A stretch of 64,000 nt of DNA from Dryobates pubescens (GCF_014839835.1 NC_071616.1:37217307-37281306), one strand, 5' to 3'; counted from the first letter of the stretch, positions 1 through 12,954 are shown. Notes: a model not told the origin generated them from the sequence alone. Translations and numbers: made by a program.

Positions 1-121
1 CAAGGTGAGGCTTGAAGAGGCCCTGGGCAACCTGATCTAGTTGGGGATGTCTCTGCTGACTGTGGGGAGGTCAGACTGGATGACCTATGGAGGTTCCTGC
101 CAGCCTGGACTATTCTATGAT
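1..121 (+). repeat. CR1 LINE, 3' end fragment
   Basis: A typical CR1 3' end, running from the GGCAACCTGATCTAGTTGG block to a terminal ATTCTATGAT. It lies in an ENTPD5 intron and its 5' part is cut by the window edge. It belongs to the older-looking CR1 type. Confidence 0.85.
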
Positions 122-283
122 ACTTCTTTTTTCTTTCCTGATCCATGAAAGAGGAAGAATACTGCCTGCTCCACACACTTGTTTTATTTCATACTCCAGT
201 GTAAAAGAAAACTTTCTCTGTCACTCTCTGAGAAGAACAAGACTTGTAGGACTAAACAATGATTAGATTTCTTCTTTCTTCAG

Positions 284-3200
284 GTGAAAGAAGTGTTTGA
301 GGAATCACCATTTCTTGTTCCAGAGGACAGTGTTAGCATCATGGATGGGTCTTATGAAGGTACATTTTGTAAGGAGGAAAAAGTAAAAGCAAAGAGAGAT
401 ACTAGAGAGATCTTATGAATGTGGGATGGAAGGAAAAATGGTCCCTAAACTGAGGGGAATAAATAGAAGGGTTCAACCCTGTTTGAAACAATGCAGTCTG
501 GCTTTACCTAGGTGGTGTTGACTACCTGGTCATCTGTTAGGCTACAAATGCAGATACACAGAGGTTTATGAATTAGCTAGGGAAGGTTCATCTGAAATCT
601 TCTGAGGTTCCAGAACAGGACCTCATCTCAGAAATAATTATGCAGACGAATGCAAGCTAACTAACTGAAGCCTGCTCTTGGGAACTGGTGGAAAAAGATG
701 GTGTACATGGCAATATATAGGAAGCTTATGTAAAATGCCTCATGAACTCTGCAATACCAGCGTTAAAAATAACCTCCTATCAATAGCTCAACAACTTTTG
801 GGTTAGAGTTGAGAGCATTGTGAGTGTTAGAGGAGAATGAAGGATAATTGGCAAGTGAAAAAAACTGATAATGAAAGAAATAATAAAAATACTCTGATGA
901 GGAAAAAAACCTGAGCTAGTGAAGTAGCGAAAGAGGTAACATAAATTACAGGGTGATGTGAAATATGTTGTAGGTTTGGAGTGGGTGATGGTTTTGCAGT
1001 GCAGAACAGACTGCTGTAACAGTTTGGCTCTGTTTGCAGACAGTATTAACTTGGAGAACAGGCAGGTAATAATCCTCCTGTGTGTCATCTGTGATGTTAC
1101 ATTCATCTTAATATCCTGACATATGTATAAGTGGGAATTAACCTCTGAAGTTTAGGGCAGCTGTGTTAAGTTAGTAGTGATTTTCAGGTAAATAAATAAC
1201 ATGTGAAAGGGTGGGAATGGTGGGGAGGAGGCTGTGGGAGTGTTCAGTGGTGACTTTGTTTTCTTTTCATTGCAGGAATTTTAGCCTGGGTCACTGTGAA
1301 CTTTTTGACAGGTAGTTAATTCTATATAACTTCTCTCTAGTTATGAACTTGAGTCTCTTCTGTGGAGGCAGACAAACTCACTCGTCCTTGGTTGCCATGT
1401 CCTGCTTTTTCTCCCCATTGTGGCACCACTGGTCAAGTGGTGAATTGTCTTGGGCAAGCTGTGTTCCAGAGAGTGAGCCACACCTGTAATAAGAGAGAGG
1501 CCTCTTTATCCAGAAGGCCTAGGAGGCACTGGCAAGCTGGTGCTTCTAACATGCTAGAGGAGTGGTGCTGCTAATCTGATTTTAGGTGGGAGGCAAGATT
1601 TTACGGTGATCTTCATTCCACTGTGAACTATGCAACTGCAGTGGTGTAACAGGGAATGCACTGGTGCCCTAGCCCTCTAAGACATTCTGGGAATGCAATC
1701 CACTGAAAAGGAGAGAAAATCAGTACTCCAGCAGATGCAGGAGCAAGCAAAAAGGCTGCTCTGGGTGAAGAGAGAGGATCATAGCTGGTTCTGCTCTTGA
1801 TATCTTTCTTCTCCTACTGTTCTTGACCAGCTGCCTGGTGGTGCCAGAATTCATGTACTCTCCCTGACAGTCTCCTGCAGGAGAGGCTTTTGTCTCTTCC
1901 TTTCAGCTTTTGCTGCATGTCTAGAGATTTACCTGGTTTTGTCGATTTGGAGGTGAAGTTGGAATCAAGGCAGAAAGTCCTGTGAATCTTCTCATAATGC
2001 CTTCTGCTTGCCTACCTTTTCTCTGTGATACTTTTTGCCTTTGAAGGCCAGCTCAGCCACCTTGTATTGCTGTGATGTTGTGATGAGATTGTGGCTGTCA
2101 AACATGAATGCAGTATTTTGCACTTGGAGCTGTTCTGAGCATGATGTTGTTTGCAGGGCAGCTGGCTGGCCAGAATCAGCATACTGTTGGGATTCTGGAC
2201 TTGGGAGGAGCCTCAACCCAAATCACATTCCTGCCACGATTTGAGGTGAGGAGTGGTTAAAGGCACGTGGATTGGGACTGCAGGGCCAGTGGAAAGACCT
2301 TTGAACACTGCTGTGCTCTCTGAGATATTTTTTTCATCACTGTCACAAGCAGAGTGTCTGTGGCACACAGAATATCTTGTGTTTCTGTTCCCTTTGATAT
2401 CAGCAGTTGGCTGATAGGCATTTGCAAACAAAGGAGCCAGCATAGCAAGGAAGAAAAAAGCAAGCAAGTGGGTAAAACCAAAGGGAGACAGCTGGGAAAG
2501 CTCCATTGATGCAGACAATTATGTTCTATTTAATAAATGAAGAGTGTTTCCAGGGACTATTCTTGCATACTACATGAATATTACTTTGAGTTTTGTGGGT
2601 TGTTTTGTTTGTTGTGGGGTTTGTTTGTTTTAGGGAGGTTTGTTTGTTGTGTGGTTTTGTGTTTGTTTTTCTTTACAATTTAAGTCTGAGAGCAGATCCT
2701 CATTAAATTTTGGAGGTGGTTGTCTCATGGAGAGGAGAGGCTGAGGGAGCTGGGGTTGTTTAGCCTGGAGAAGAGGAGACTCAGGGGAGACCTTATTGCT
2801 GTCTACAGCTGCCTGAAGGGAGGTTGTAGCCAGGAAGGGGTTGGTCTCTTCTCCCAGGCAACCAGCACCAGAACAAGAGGACACAGTCTCAAGCTGCACC
2901 AGGGGAAGTTTAGGCTGGAGGTAAGGAGAAAGTTCTTCACAGAGAGAGTTGTTAGCCATTGGAATGTGCTGCCCAGGGAGGTGGTGGAATCACCATCCCT
3001 GGAGGTGTTTAAGAGGGGATTGGATGTGGCACTTGGTGCCATGGTTTAGTCATGAGGTCTGTGGTGATGGGTTGGATTTGATGATCTTTGAGATCTCTTC
3101 CAACCTTGGTGATTCTGTGATATGGGGCAAATATCTGTTATAATACCTAGCCAGTCCCTCTATGTATTTTTTAGCATTTTCTTTTCTAATTTTCTTTGAA

Positions 3201-6200
3201 AGTTCCCCTCTCTGCCCCTTAGCCTCTCTCTGCTAGATTTTCATGTCTATAGTTTGCATGGGAAGAGTACCTGGATGTTAGAAGAGCACTATAGTATTCT
3301 ATACTTTGATTTCACATGGACATTAGAAGAGCACTGTAATATTCTATACTTTGATATCACAAAGTTGGCTTTGTCCCCATTTCTTAAAGGCTTCCTTTGC
3401 TCAAGACTTTTTTTGTTGTTTACAGAAATGAAGATTCTCAAAAGATGTGTGGAGACCACAAAACCCACGTGGTTTTCATGTCAGGTTATTTTTGTTGTGC
3501 CGTGGCAAGTCATGTTGAAACATGATGTGCAACCTTATCCTGCTCAGCAACGCCTAAAATACTCTAGGGCCTGTCCTCTGTTTTGTGTTGATAACACCTG
3601 CTGAAGTAGGCACTGGACCAACAGGAAAGGGTGTTGCATGTCAGGGTTTTGGAGAATAAATAGAGCTGTGAAGCAGGCTGAACTGCAGCTCAGGATTCAA
3701 ACATCTCCTTGGAGCCCTGCAAGAAAAGGTCGTGGGAGTTTGCTACTGACTAGGACCAACGGTGGGAATTTGTCAGGCAGTGTGGAGTCTGAAGGGGACC
3801 AGCAGAAAGGTTGGGGAAGGACTGTTTAGAAGGGCTTGCAGTGACAGGACTAGGGGCAGTGGATTGAAACTGGAGCAGAGTTTAGATTTAGGTTGGACAA
3901 AAGGAAGAAGTCCTTTACAATGAGAGTGGTAAAATACTGGAACAGGTTGCCCAGGGTTGTGGTTGAGGTCCTCTCACTGGAGACATTCAAGATCAGATTT
4001 GATGTGGCCCTAGGCATCCTGCTCTAGTTGGAGGCGTCCCTGCTGACTGCAGGGGGGGTGGATAAGATGACCTTTGAAGGTCCCTTCCAACCCAATGCAA
4101 TCTGTGAGTCAAGGGCCATGTTGCCTGCTTGTAGGTTATGTCTGCTTCTTGTCTGTATTGTTAAGTTCATACAGAAAGCACACACTCAGGTTATGTTTCT
4201 GAAGAGTTTGTCCCATGTGACAGAAGTGTCAGGCATTTCTCCCTTTGATTTGCAGGTTGTTGGGTTTTTTCCCTTTCCAGCAATTTGAGGCAGCCACATG
4301 TTTGCTCTTGTATTAATTTGTAACAGAATGCTGGAATAATAGGAGTCATCATTTAAATGCAGATAACAAGCAAAGAGAGGACATGCATTGGTGTCTTGAG
4401 CTAGTGTTATGCTTTTGGGGTATTATTACCAAAGTTACAAGAAACCCAAACCCAATCATCATTATGAAATTCCTGTCTGGTGCCTGCCTCATTTGGGAGG
4501 GATGTGAGGATTTCTACATTTTTATGAAAGTAAATCATTTAAAAGCCAGGTTTTCCCTCTCCTGGTTTGCAACCTTCTGCACCCTCCTTGGCAAGCTAAT
4601 TTCTTGCTGCCAATTGGGCTTGGGAGGGGTGCGGGGTGTGTGTGCAGTAAGTCCTAGTGGGGAGGCATTGAGGCTTGGTAAGCCTGTCTGGGGTGGGGCA
4701 GTTGGCCTATTCCTGGGCCTACTGAGGCTTAATGTGTGTGTGTGAGGTTTCAGAAGGTTTTAGCCTAGCAGTGATGCCTGGGTGGGCTCAGGTGGGAAGC
4801 TAGGCCCAAACTGATTCTGTCCATTTGTGTGTACACACACGCGCGCACACACACACACGTATATGTATTCTATCTGTGTGTGTCTATACACAAACACACA
4901 CACAGAATCATAGAATCAATAAGGTTGGAAGAGACCTCAAGGATCATCAAGTCTGACCTCATGACTACTAAACCATGCCACCAAGTGCCACGTCCAATCC
5001 CCTCTTGAACACCTCCAGGGACGGTGACTCCACCACCTCCCTGGGCAGCCCATTCCAATGGCTAACAACTCTCTCAGTGAAGAACTTTCTCCTCACCTCA
5101 AGCCTAAACTTCCCCTGGTGCAGCTTGAGACTGTGTCCTCTTGTTCTGGTGCTGGCTGCCTGGGAGAAGAGACCAACCCCCTCCTGGCTACAACCTCCCT
5201 TTAGGTAGTTGTAGAGAGCAATGAAGTCTCCCCTGAGCCTCCTCTTCTCCAGGCTAAGCAACCCCAGCTCCCTCAGCCTATCCTGGTAGGGCTTGTGCTC
5301 GAGGCCTCTCCCCAGCCTCGTTGCCCTTCTCTGGACACGTTCAAGAGTCTCAATGTCCTATATATCTGTGTGTTTGTGCCTAGACACACACATATATTTT
5401 CCCTTTTCCCCTGAATACCCTTTGTTTTTCTGTGTATTTTTGTAAATAGTATTCTTATTTCCTATTTGACCTCAGATTCTGTGTGAGTGTTTTTGTTTTA
5501 CTCCTTTGAAGTAAAATACCTTTCTGTGTGCTCCAACCAAGACAGGTTTACAAAGAGAACTCAGAATCTGGGAAGGCCTGAGTGTGTGAGGTCAAGGATG
5601 TGACTGGCATTCCAATGAAAATCTGCTAGACACCCAAAACAAATTTCAATTTGTTCTTGTTCAGGAGAAACCTGAGCTGAATATTGCCACATTTCAGCTT
5701 TAAACAGGCTTGTGGCTAAGTTTCTACAGCTCCAGATCTTACTTGGTAGTGGTTTCTTTGGTTTGGGTTTTTTGGTTGGTTTTTGCTGTACGTCTGGTTA
5801 CTTGAAGGGTAACTACTGGGATCCTACAGCTTCAGTCCTCTCTGAGACTGTGCTGCTTGGCCCGGAGTAACAGTGTGATATGAATACACAGGGCCAAGAA
5901 GGGATGGGAGAATGAGATCACTGGCAAAGGATGGAGAGAAACAGTTTGAGATCTCATAGACTGGAAACAAAGGAACAGTAAACTGAGCCCTAAACTGGTT
6001 CAGATTTACAAGAATATGGAAGTTGGTCTGGCAAGAAGTTAGAGACTGAGTACTGGTGGGGTCAAGGTGCACACAGAAGCAGTACTTTGAAAGGAGGAAC
6101 ACAAGGCATTGAGACAAGAGGTTAATTTAGAGGAAGGCACTTAAACCAGGAGGTGAAGCCAGGTGTAAGACTTGGAGTCACAGTGTTTGAGTATCAGCCA

Positions 6201-9200
6201 GACATTTAGCATAGTGAAAATGGGGCCTGTACTTCCCTTGGAATTTTTAATTCCTCTGAGTTCCTGAACTGAGATGTCTGGTCTGATTTGCAAACTTTGG
6301 AGTGCTTCTACTGCAGCTGGTTTTGGCCAGGGCTCTGTGTATTTAAAAGCAGCACATAAGTGCTCTGGAAAATGCAGGTATCTTGAACTGGAAAGTATTT
6401 TCATCCTGATCTGTTGTGTTTCCCTGTTGTACATTGAAGTAACACAAAGACGTATATAAATAACCTCAGTGTAAAAAAAACTACAGATATTAGAGCAGTT
6501 GGAAAACTATTCTTTGTTTTCAAAGCAGATCAGATGAGTCTGCAGTAAAGCCTGTGGGTGTATCTGTGGTATTACATCAGTGTTGGTTATTCTTTCTTGC
6601 ATGCTAGAAACAAAAAGATTTCTTCTTTTACTTAACTTTTAGGAAACTTTGAAGGAAACCCCCAAAGATTTCATTACCTCATTTGACATGTTTAATGGCA
6701 CCTACAAGCTCTATACTCACAGGTAAGGAGCATAAAGGCTGTTATTCCCATTGGGGAGATCAATCTTTCTGCAGCCCCAGAGCCAACCACAGATGGCCAT
6801 GTCATCCCTATTACCAGCTGTTGGGATCAAGACTACTTCTTTTGTGCTTGAAACATTAGCTGGAGTGGAGCATGACATTAGCTGGCTGGAAGCTTTCCAG
6901 GATTGTAGTTAGTATCACTGCAAGCACATATTAGTTGGCCTGTCACATGAAGAGGAAGCTCATGATGAGTCACTGTATTTATGGAGAAGAATGCTTATTG
7001 ATGGATTCAAGGCAAATATCCTGTACCAAGCAGAAAGGTGGATATTGTGCCAGTAGTCAGAACTGAATCTGGTCAGAGATTTGCAAAGAGGATCTTCCAG
7101 AGACTTCTCTTCTTAGTTTGAAATGGCACATCTCATGAGCATCTGGACCAAAAGTAAAACCTATACTGATGTAAACCAAAGAAAGATGACCAGAGGCAGC
7201 TAAGTCCAGACCGTGGAGCTCAACAGAGTTTTGAACCAATTGAAGGTGATTCTTGGCCTGGAATAATGTAACTGTGCTTGCTGGGTTAAACTGATGAGTT
7301 TGAGATGTCTGCAGTGAAACCCAGAATTTACCTGCATGACTTACAGTCCAGTTGAAAACTTGACCATCTGTAAAAGCGATGATGTCAGCCTGCAACTAGT
7401 GGGGTGAGGATTATCTTCTCAGTTACAGAATACGTTTACTTGACCACAAAGCTGGTTTCATAGCTGTCCTCTCCAACTGCTTACATTTACTAATGGAGCT
7501 GGTTGCTCTATTCACCTCTACACTCCATTAGATCACTTAAAATAATTGAGATTTGAAAATCATCTAATAAAAAATGAGGCAGCTGGAGGTGAGTTTAACT
7601 CTGATTCTTCTGCAGACATCTGTATTGACATGACAAAAGGGTAAGTAACCAAACACAGAGGTGGGAATGAAAGACCAACAGGTTTTTAATCTAGTTATCC
7701 CTGGAAATTTCTAAGGCCAGGCTGGATGGGGCTCTGGGCAACCTGATCTAGTGTGAGGTGTCCATGGCAGGGGGGTTGGAACTGGATGATCTTTGAGGTC
7801 CCTTCTAACCCTGAAAATTCTGTGATGCTGCTGAAGCCAATAATATGTAATGACACTGCCACATGCTAGCTTGCAATGAGTATAGTGGTAAACTGTGGAG
7901 TCACAGGTGAGCAGCTGGGGCAGGGCAGCTCCCCTGCCGTGCAGAGGGGAAGCGGTGGGCAGTGGAAGTCCAGGGATCAAGGCTGGCTGGAGCCTGCTGC
8001 CTCTCCTGAGCCAGGCTGTGTGTCTGCGGCGGTGCCACCGCCGCACGCTGGGAGGTAAGAGATAAGCCAGAAGCTGTCCTGGCCTGTGGGAGCAGCCCTG
8101 CTCTGCCTGCTGGCTTCTCTCCTAGTGATGCAGGAGTTAAAGGTCAGACTCTGGGGTGGATGGAAAACACTTCCACCGTGGCTGGTTGCATGTTGGAAAT
8201 GGCTGTGGGCTTAAGCTGCACTGTTCAGGATTCTTCTGCTCTTGCCCAGGTGTGGCCTCAGACACCACAGCCTCTGTGCTGGGCTTGGGAGACTCCTCTT
8301 GAGGTCTGTGGTGACAGGTTGGACTCGATGATCCTCGAGGTCTCTTCCAACCTTAGTGATACTGTGATACTGTGAATATCACACAAAGCACAGCTCCTGT
8401 TTAGTGAGAGGTTCTGCAGCTCTCCTGCCCTAAGAGCACATAGTCTTAGTGTGTGACACAGGAATGGCCATCCTCTTCCCCATGCACTCCTCCCATTCCC
8501 TTTAAGATTGTGCATTTTCATGACTTTCTTGTAGAAATATCACATCAGCTCTTCCCACCTTCTGCAGTTTTATCCATTTCACAGCCCTGTGATTCTTGAG
8601 TTTCTGTCACTCTTTTGGTACTTGGCATTATTTTGGCAAAGGGAACTCTGTTTTGTAGAGGGGATAAATTTAGTTTAAGTATTCCAAGATTCAGGAAGAA
8701 GCTATGAGTGAAGCATACCAGATGTGCAAGAATTCAAACTGTCATGTCTTTCTTCATTTGCAGCTACTTGGGGTTTGGACTAAAAGCTGCCAGACTAGCA
8801 ATACTTGGAGCTTTGAATGTGGAAGGTATGTTCATATGATGAAACATCCAAGATACTTGAAGAGATGGTTAGTCTTAGCCTTGTGTCAGCAACCCATTTC
8901 CTGTTTTGGGGGGATTTTGCTGTTATAGATCAGTCTGGAAACAGAGGACCACTTGTTAAGGAGCTGTCTTGTCAGACAGCTGCTTTCCCCTAGATCCAGG
9001 TTCAGCCAGCAGTGAGGCCCAAGTGCAGATTCCTGACATGGGAACATACACACATTATATAGATATGGCCAGGCACAAATGCACAGCTTTGCAAGCATCC
9101 ACAGAAACACAAACAGTATGAATAGATCTTTCTCCTATGGACTGCTCTTTAGGCTAAACCCAATTGATAGGTCTCTCTGGTACCCGTCTGGCCTGCTGGG

Positions 9201-12200
9201 TTCCCCAAGACCTCCTGTTGCATTCACTGACCGGTCCAGCGTGAAGTCCACGAGCATATTGCACACACTGCCACTCCCTAGCCTGCATGTGTACTCGCAT
9301 TCCAGAGTCTTCCCAATCTCTGACCCAGGCTTAAAGTTCACCCAGTCTTCCTGGCCAGACCTTGGGCCTTTTGTCCAGTCTCTGTCCGGGACCTGGAGTC
9401 TTTCTTTCCGCCTTCTGGATTCTAGCTTTCCATCTAGGTGTGCTTGCTTTTTTTTAATCCCCTCCATTTTCCCACACTCTTGTTCTCTCATCCCTTGATT
9501 CCCCCTTTCCCTGCCTCTGATCCTTCTCCTAAACATCCCATAGTAATTTTTGCACGGTTCCACAGTTCTTTTGCAATCATTCTGTAATGTTTGCTGGCTC
9601 TATGAGAGCTGTATTTGCCACAGCAATCATGTTTTCCTCTCACCAGATGCAGCCTGAACCCTTCAAGGGTAGTGGCCATTGAGTGTTGTAGGAGTTCCTG
9701 TCTTCATTGCTCAGTTGCTGTATTTGTGTTGCTTATCAGCTCTTTGTCAGGGATTTTATATCTGTGTGTTTGATTTATTGCCCTTCTTGTCTTGTGTGGT
9801 TTAACAGCCATTACGCAGATATCTTTGCACCACTTATCTCTCATTAGCAAATGACAAGCCCAGCTGCTCTGCAGCTTGCAGGACAAAATGGGCACCTTCC
9901 AGATATTTCCCAGACTGAAACTGGTCCATAATTCATACTCAGTCTGTGCAGCATCCATTGACTCAGATTCCCCTACGTTTGCTTCGAGACCTGAATGAAG
10001 ATCTTTCGGCCTTTTATTTCCTGGTTCCGCATATGGATTGACAGCTGCGTTAAGTTTTACCCTTTCCAACTCTCCCCTCTGGTTTCATTCCAGCTGTGGA
10101 TGGACAAATGTTTCGCAGCTCCTGTTTGCCAAAGCAGCTGGAGGCAGAGTGGCACTTTGGGGGAGTGAAATACCGCTATGGTGGCAACAGAGAAGGTAAA
10201 CCAAGCAGACTTCTTGCTTCTTCTAACATAAATCTTCTCTAGAGTCTGAGTTTTCCTTGGCAAATGCTCCGTCAGCTACCTTGGGTTATGAAGGATACCT
10301 GTCCGGCCACAGATGTGAATTCCTGACAACAAAGTAAAACCTGAAGCTGTAAGAGTAGGTGGCTTGTATTATCCAGGTTCTGTCTGTGATCTCTCACTAC
10401 AAATGGAAACTACATAGTAAAGGTTAAGAGTTACTTGTGCAGAGAGGAGAGCTTTTTCTGAGGCTTGGAGCTGAGTGCAAACCCTCAGCTGTGCTAGGGC
10501 ACATCAAATGTCAGGCCAAAATGTATCATTTGTGGAGCTGTTTCATGAGGTACTTTCCCTAGTGCTGCAAACCAGGTGATGCTGCTACCCTCAGTGACTA
10601 GAACAAGGCCCCTTTGGTGACTGACGTTGCTTTGCTTTGCAATGGGGAGCACGAGAGCGGAGCTGGAGGTTTAGTGTATGAAGTGGGTTGATAAAATTCG
10701 TGTGATAGGGAGGGCAAATGTAGTAAGTGGCAGCAAAATGAGATTCTGCTGACCACAGAACGTAGCAGTGGATGTTTTGCCTGATGTGGAGGAAGCTTTT
10801 CGTGCAGTTAATACTGGTTTGCACAGTGCACCTTTCACATACTGCCATGATCTGCTCTAACCAGTTCCACTCTGTGGTGGTGATTTGGAGTCCTTGCCTG
10901 CATGCAAGTGCCATGCTGGATCACAGAAGTGATAGCTAAGATCTTCTCATGTCTTCTTGTGCTTTAATCCCTGCTTCTTCCCTTTTTGGTCCCATGGCTG
11001 CTGATTCTTCCATCTCCTGGGTATGCCCCTTCGGCTCACCCTATCTGTGTGTCTCCTGACAGGAGAAACAGGATTCAAGCCTTGCTACTCAGAAGTGCTC
11101 AAGGTTGTCAAAGGGAAACTGCACCAACCAGAAGAGATCCGTGGAAGTTCCTTCTATGCCTTCTCCTATTACTATGACCGAGCAGCTGACACCAACCTAA
11201 TTGGTAAATTGGTTTGGCACAATCTACTCCATGTCAGGGTGTCAACCAGAAGGTGGCCAGAGGAACCCTGGAGGCTGGAGCCATGAGGAGCAGGCAGACA
11301 GGGAAGGAGGAAAAAGAAATGGTATTGAGAAAGAGGAAATAGACCATATGCCTCCAGGGAATGAGTTTGTAGCTGACAGTGTGTTTTGATGTTCTGGTGA
11401 GACTTATGCTCAGAGCTCCAGTTATACTTGCAGCTCTGTCTTCTGTTACCAACATCTCATTCCTAGCCTAGCAGCACTGAGTTGCACTCTAGGGTCAGCT
11501 CAGATACAGAACTCCAGTGCTTTCAGGTCCATAATGGTGTTTTCTCACCTCTTCCTTTTCAGATTATGAAGAGGGGGGTGTTTTGGAAGTGAGAGACTTT
11601 GAAAGAAAAGCCAAAGAAGGTAATTGTCACAAGACTTGGGAAACTGGTGTGGACAAAAAATAGCAAAAGTCTGAATGTATAGGCAGCATATCATGTGAGT
11701 TTGACTTCAAAAGAATAAGTTTACTTAACCTTTATTCCACTTACACCTTGTTATGTTACTGGCCTTTTGTTAGCCAGCACCTCTAACTGCTGCAGAAGAG
11801 TGATGGGATTATGTTGCTGTAATAAGAGATGTATTTATGATGGAGCAAAGAGAAACTGGAAGTACTCTGTGGGTTATTCTGCAACCTTTCTTGTAGAACA
11901 GTTGTGTAGTATGTATCATGTGTCTCATGTAGCTGCACATAGAAGTGGGGGGGCTTGTTTACCTAGGCTTTGCATTGAGGTCAGTTCAAATGTATGATGT
12001 GGGTAAAAGCTCCTTTAAGCTCCTTTATGCTGCTGAGATCCCTTTTTTGCTTTTCCTTCCTTCTCTAGTCTGTGATAACATGGAGAGGTACAACTCAGCC
12101 AGTCCTTTCCTCTGCATGGACCTCACTTACATCACTATTTTACTAAAGGAGGGGTTTGGATTTAGGGACAACACAGTCTTACAGGTGAGAAAAACAGTTA

Positions 12201-12954
12201 ATAGAATAGAATTGACCAGGTTGGAAAAGACCTTTGAGATCATTGAGTCCAACCTATCACCCAACACCATTTAATCAACTAAAGCATGGCACCAAGCACC
12301 CCATCCAGTCTCTTCTTAAAACACCCCCAGTGATGGTGACTCCACCACCTCCCTGGGCAGCACATTTCAATGGCCAATCTCTCTTTCCGTGAAGAACTCC
12401 TTCCTAACATCCAGCCTAAACCTCCCCTGGTGCAGCTTGAGGCTGTGTCCTCTTGTTCTGGTGCTGGTTGCCTAGGAGGAGAGACCAGCCCCCTCCTGGC
12501 TACAACCTCCTTCAGGTAGTTGTAGAGAAGAAATAAGGTCTTCTCTGAGCCACCTCTTCTCCAGGCTAAGCAACCCCATCTCCCTCAGCCTCTCCTCACA
12601 GGGCTTGTTCTCCAACCCCCTCCCCAGCTGTGTTGCCCTTCTCTGGACACATTCCAGCAAGTCAACATCTTTCCTAAACTGAGAGGCCCAGAAGTGGGCA
12701 CAGTAACAATTTCAGTATAAATCAACACACATTAGTCTCTTGTTTTTAACTTCTCCCCCAGCTAATTATCTACTGAGCCTTCCTAGGGTTGTTACATGTA
12801 GTTACTATCACCATGTGTAACATGAATCTAGGACCGTTAGAAACAATGTTTTTGTCTTCCTTTATAGCTAACAAAGAAAGTAAACAACATAGAGACAAGC
12901 TGGACTTTGGGTGCTACCTTTCATGTACTGCAGTCCTTAGGGATAACCTATTGA
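284..12954 (+). CDS. ENTPD5: ENTPD5, ectonucleoside triphosphate diphosphohydrolase 5 (3' ten coding exons; 5' part lies outside)
   Basis: Coding exons: 284-359, 1276-1311, 2157-2245, 6643-6722, 8764-8825, 10094-10195, 11063-11203, 11563-11619, 12069-12184, 12868-12954 (stop TGA). Together they give 281 residues in one continuous frame with GT-AG introns, closely matching the C-terminal two thirds of human ENTPD5. The product is a soluble or secreted ER-lumen GDA1/CD39 nucleotidase that hydrolyses UDP and GDP and so supports N-glycoprotein folding. Visible family marks are the apyrase conserved region with [11 protein letters not shown] (third exon here), the SYYYDRA region and the conserved cysteines in CLP, CYSE, VCDN and CMD. 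The protein ends in LQSLGITY, like human LQSLGISH. The first coding exons and signal peptide are upstream of base 1. The 3' end faces COQ6. The last intron (12185-12867) is largely a CR1 copy. I saw no broken codons. Confidence 0.97.
2590..2680. repeat. T/G-rich low-complexity tract
   Basis: Runs of GTTTGTTT-like units lie directly 5' of the CR1 copy at 2724. It looks like simple sequence with no coding content. Confidence 0.7.
2724..3121 (+). mobile_element. CR1 LINE, 5'-truncated
   Basis: About 400 bp of CR1 3' sequence with recognisable C-terminal ORF2 peptide pieces ([35 protein letters not shown]) and the terminal GATTCTGTGAT. It is a fairly young type with few differences from its relatives in this window. 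It sits in the ENTPD5 intron between the exons at 2157 and 6643. Its open frame is a LINE remnant, not a host gene. Confidence 0.93.
3271..3361. repeat. Two-unit tandem duplication, about 45 bp each
   Basis: Two adjacent imperfect copies share TTAGAAGAGCACT and ATTCTATACTTTGAT. This is a local duplication inside an ENTPD5 intron; no function is seen. Confidence 0.75.
3812..4108 (+). mobile_element. CR1 LINE, older diverged copy
   Basis: It carries the CR1 blocks GGTTGCCCAGG, GATGTGGCCCTAGGC and GACCTTTGAAGGTCCCTTCC. It is more diverged from the young group than the copy at 2724. It lies in the same ENTPD5 intron. Confidence 0.9.
4826..4903. repeat. CA/TG dinucleotide-rich microsatellite
   Basis: Alternating GTGTGT, CACACGCGCGCACACACAC and TGTGTG tracts lie directly beside the CR1 at 4904. 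Related TGTG/ATAT sequence resumes after that CR1 (5359-5400), so the CR1 appears to sit inside a simple-repeat patch. Confidence 0.85.
4904..5358 (-). mobile_element. CR1 LINE, 5'-truncated, young type
   Basis: Read on the plus strand it starts with the reversed 3' tail AGAATCATAGAATCAATAAG and runs about 455 bp upstream into the C-terminal ORF2 region. The minus strand retains [20 protein letters not shown] and [20 protein letters not shown]. It lies in an ENTPD5 intron. Confidence 0.94.
7698..7827 (+). mobile_element. CR1 LINE, 3' end fragment
   Basis: A short CR1 tail with GGCTCTGGGCAACCTGATCT, GATGATCTTTGAGGTCCCTT and a terminal ATTCTGTGATG. It lies in an ENTPD5 intron (between the exons at 6643 and 8764). 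Confidence 0.88.
8297..8378 (+). mobile_element. CR1 LINE, very short 3' tail
   Basis: Only the last 80 bp or so of the young CR1 type: GAGGTCTGTGGTGACAGGTT, then CTCGAGGTCTCTTCCAACCT, with a duplicated ATACTGTG end. It lies in the same ENTPD5 intron as the copy at 7698. Confidence 0.88.
9130..9700 (-). repeat. Old LTR-like interspersed repeat, copy A
   Basis: On the minus strand this stretch shares ordered blocks (TATGGGATGTTTAGGAGAAG, GATCAGAGGCAGGGAAAGG, then a TTTAAGCCTGGGTCAGAGA-like block) with three plus-strand stretches at 46.9, 50.2 and 53.7 kb. The layout and size suggest a long-diverged solo LTR, perhaps ERVL-like; the family call is inference. Open frames here belong to the repeat fossil. 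Limits are approximate. It lies in an ENTPD5 intron. Confidence 0.55.
12198..12707 (-). mobile_element. CR1 LINE inside the last ENTPD5 intron
   Basis: A young CR1 whose reversed tail AATAGAATAGAATTGACC begins 14 bases after the end of the ENTPD5 exon at 12184. It fills about 510 of the 683 intron bases and leaves about 160 bases before the acceptor at 12867. It ends upstream in the CTAAACTGAGAGGCCCAGA block. Confidence 0.94.

Noticed and set aside
2720-3049. Recurring frames of about 100 residues such as [13 protein letters not shown]...[14 protein letters not shown], here and in other CR1 copies
   Set aside because: They are remnants of the CR1 ORF2 C-terminus, not host genes.
7057-7395. 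112-residue minus-strand open frame in an ENTPD5 intron
   Set aside because: No recognisable domain, no splice support and no codon signal beyond chance.
9135-10069. Two minus-strand open frames (142 and 121 residues) in an ENTPD5 intron
   Set aside because: The first lies inside the old LTR-like copy A. The second resembles no protein family I know. Treated as repeat or intron sequence.
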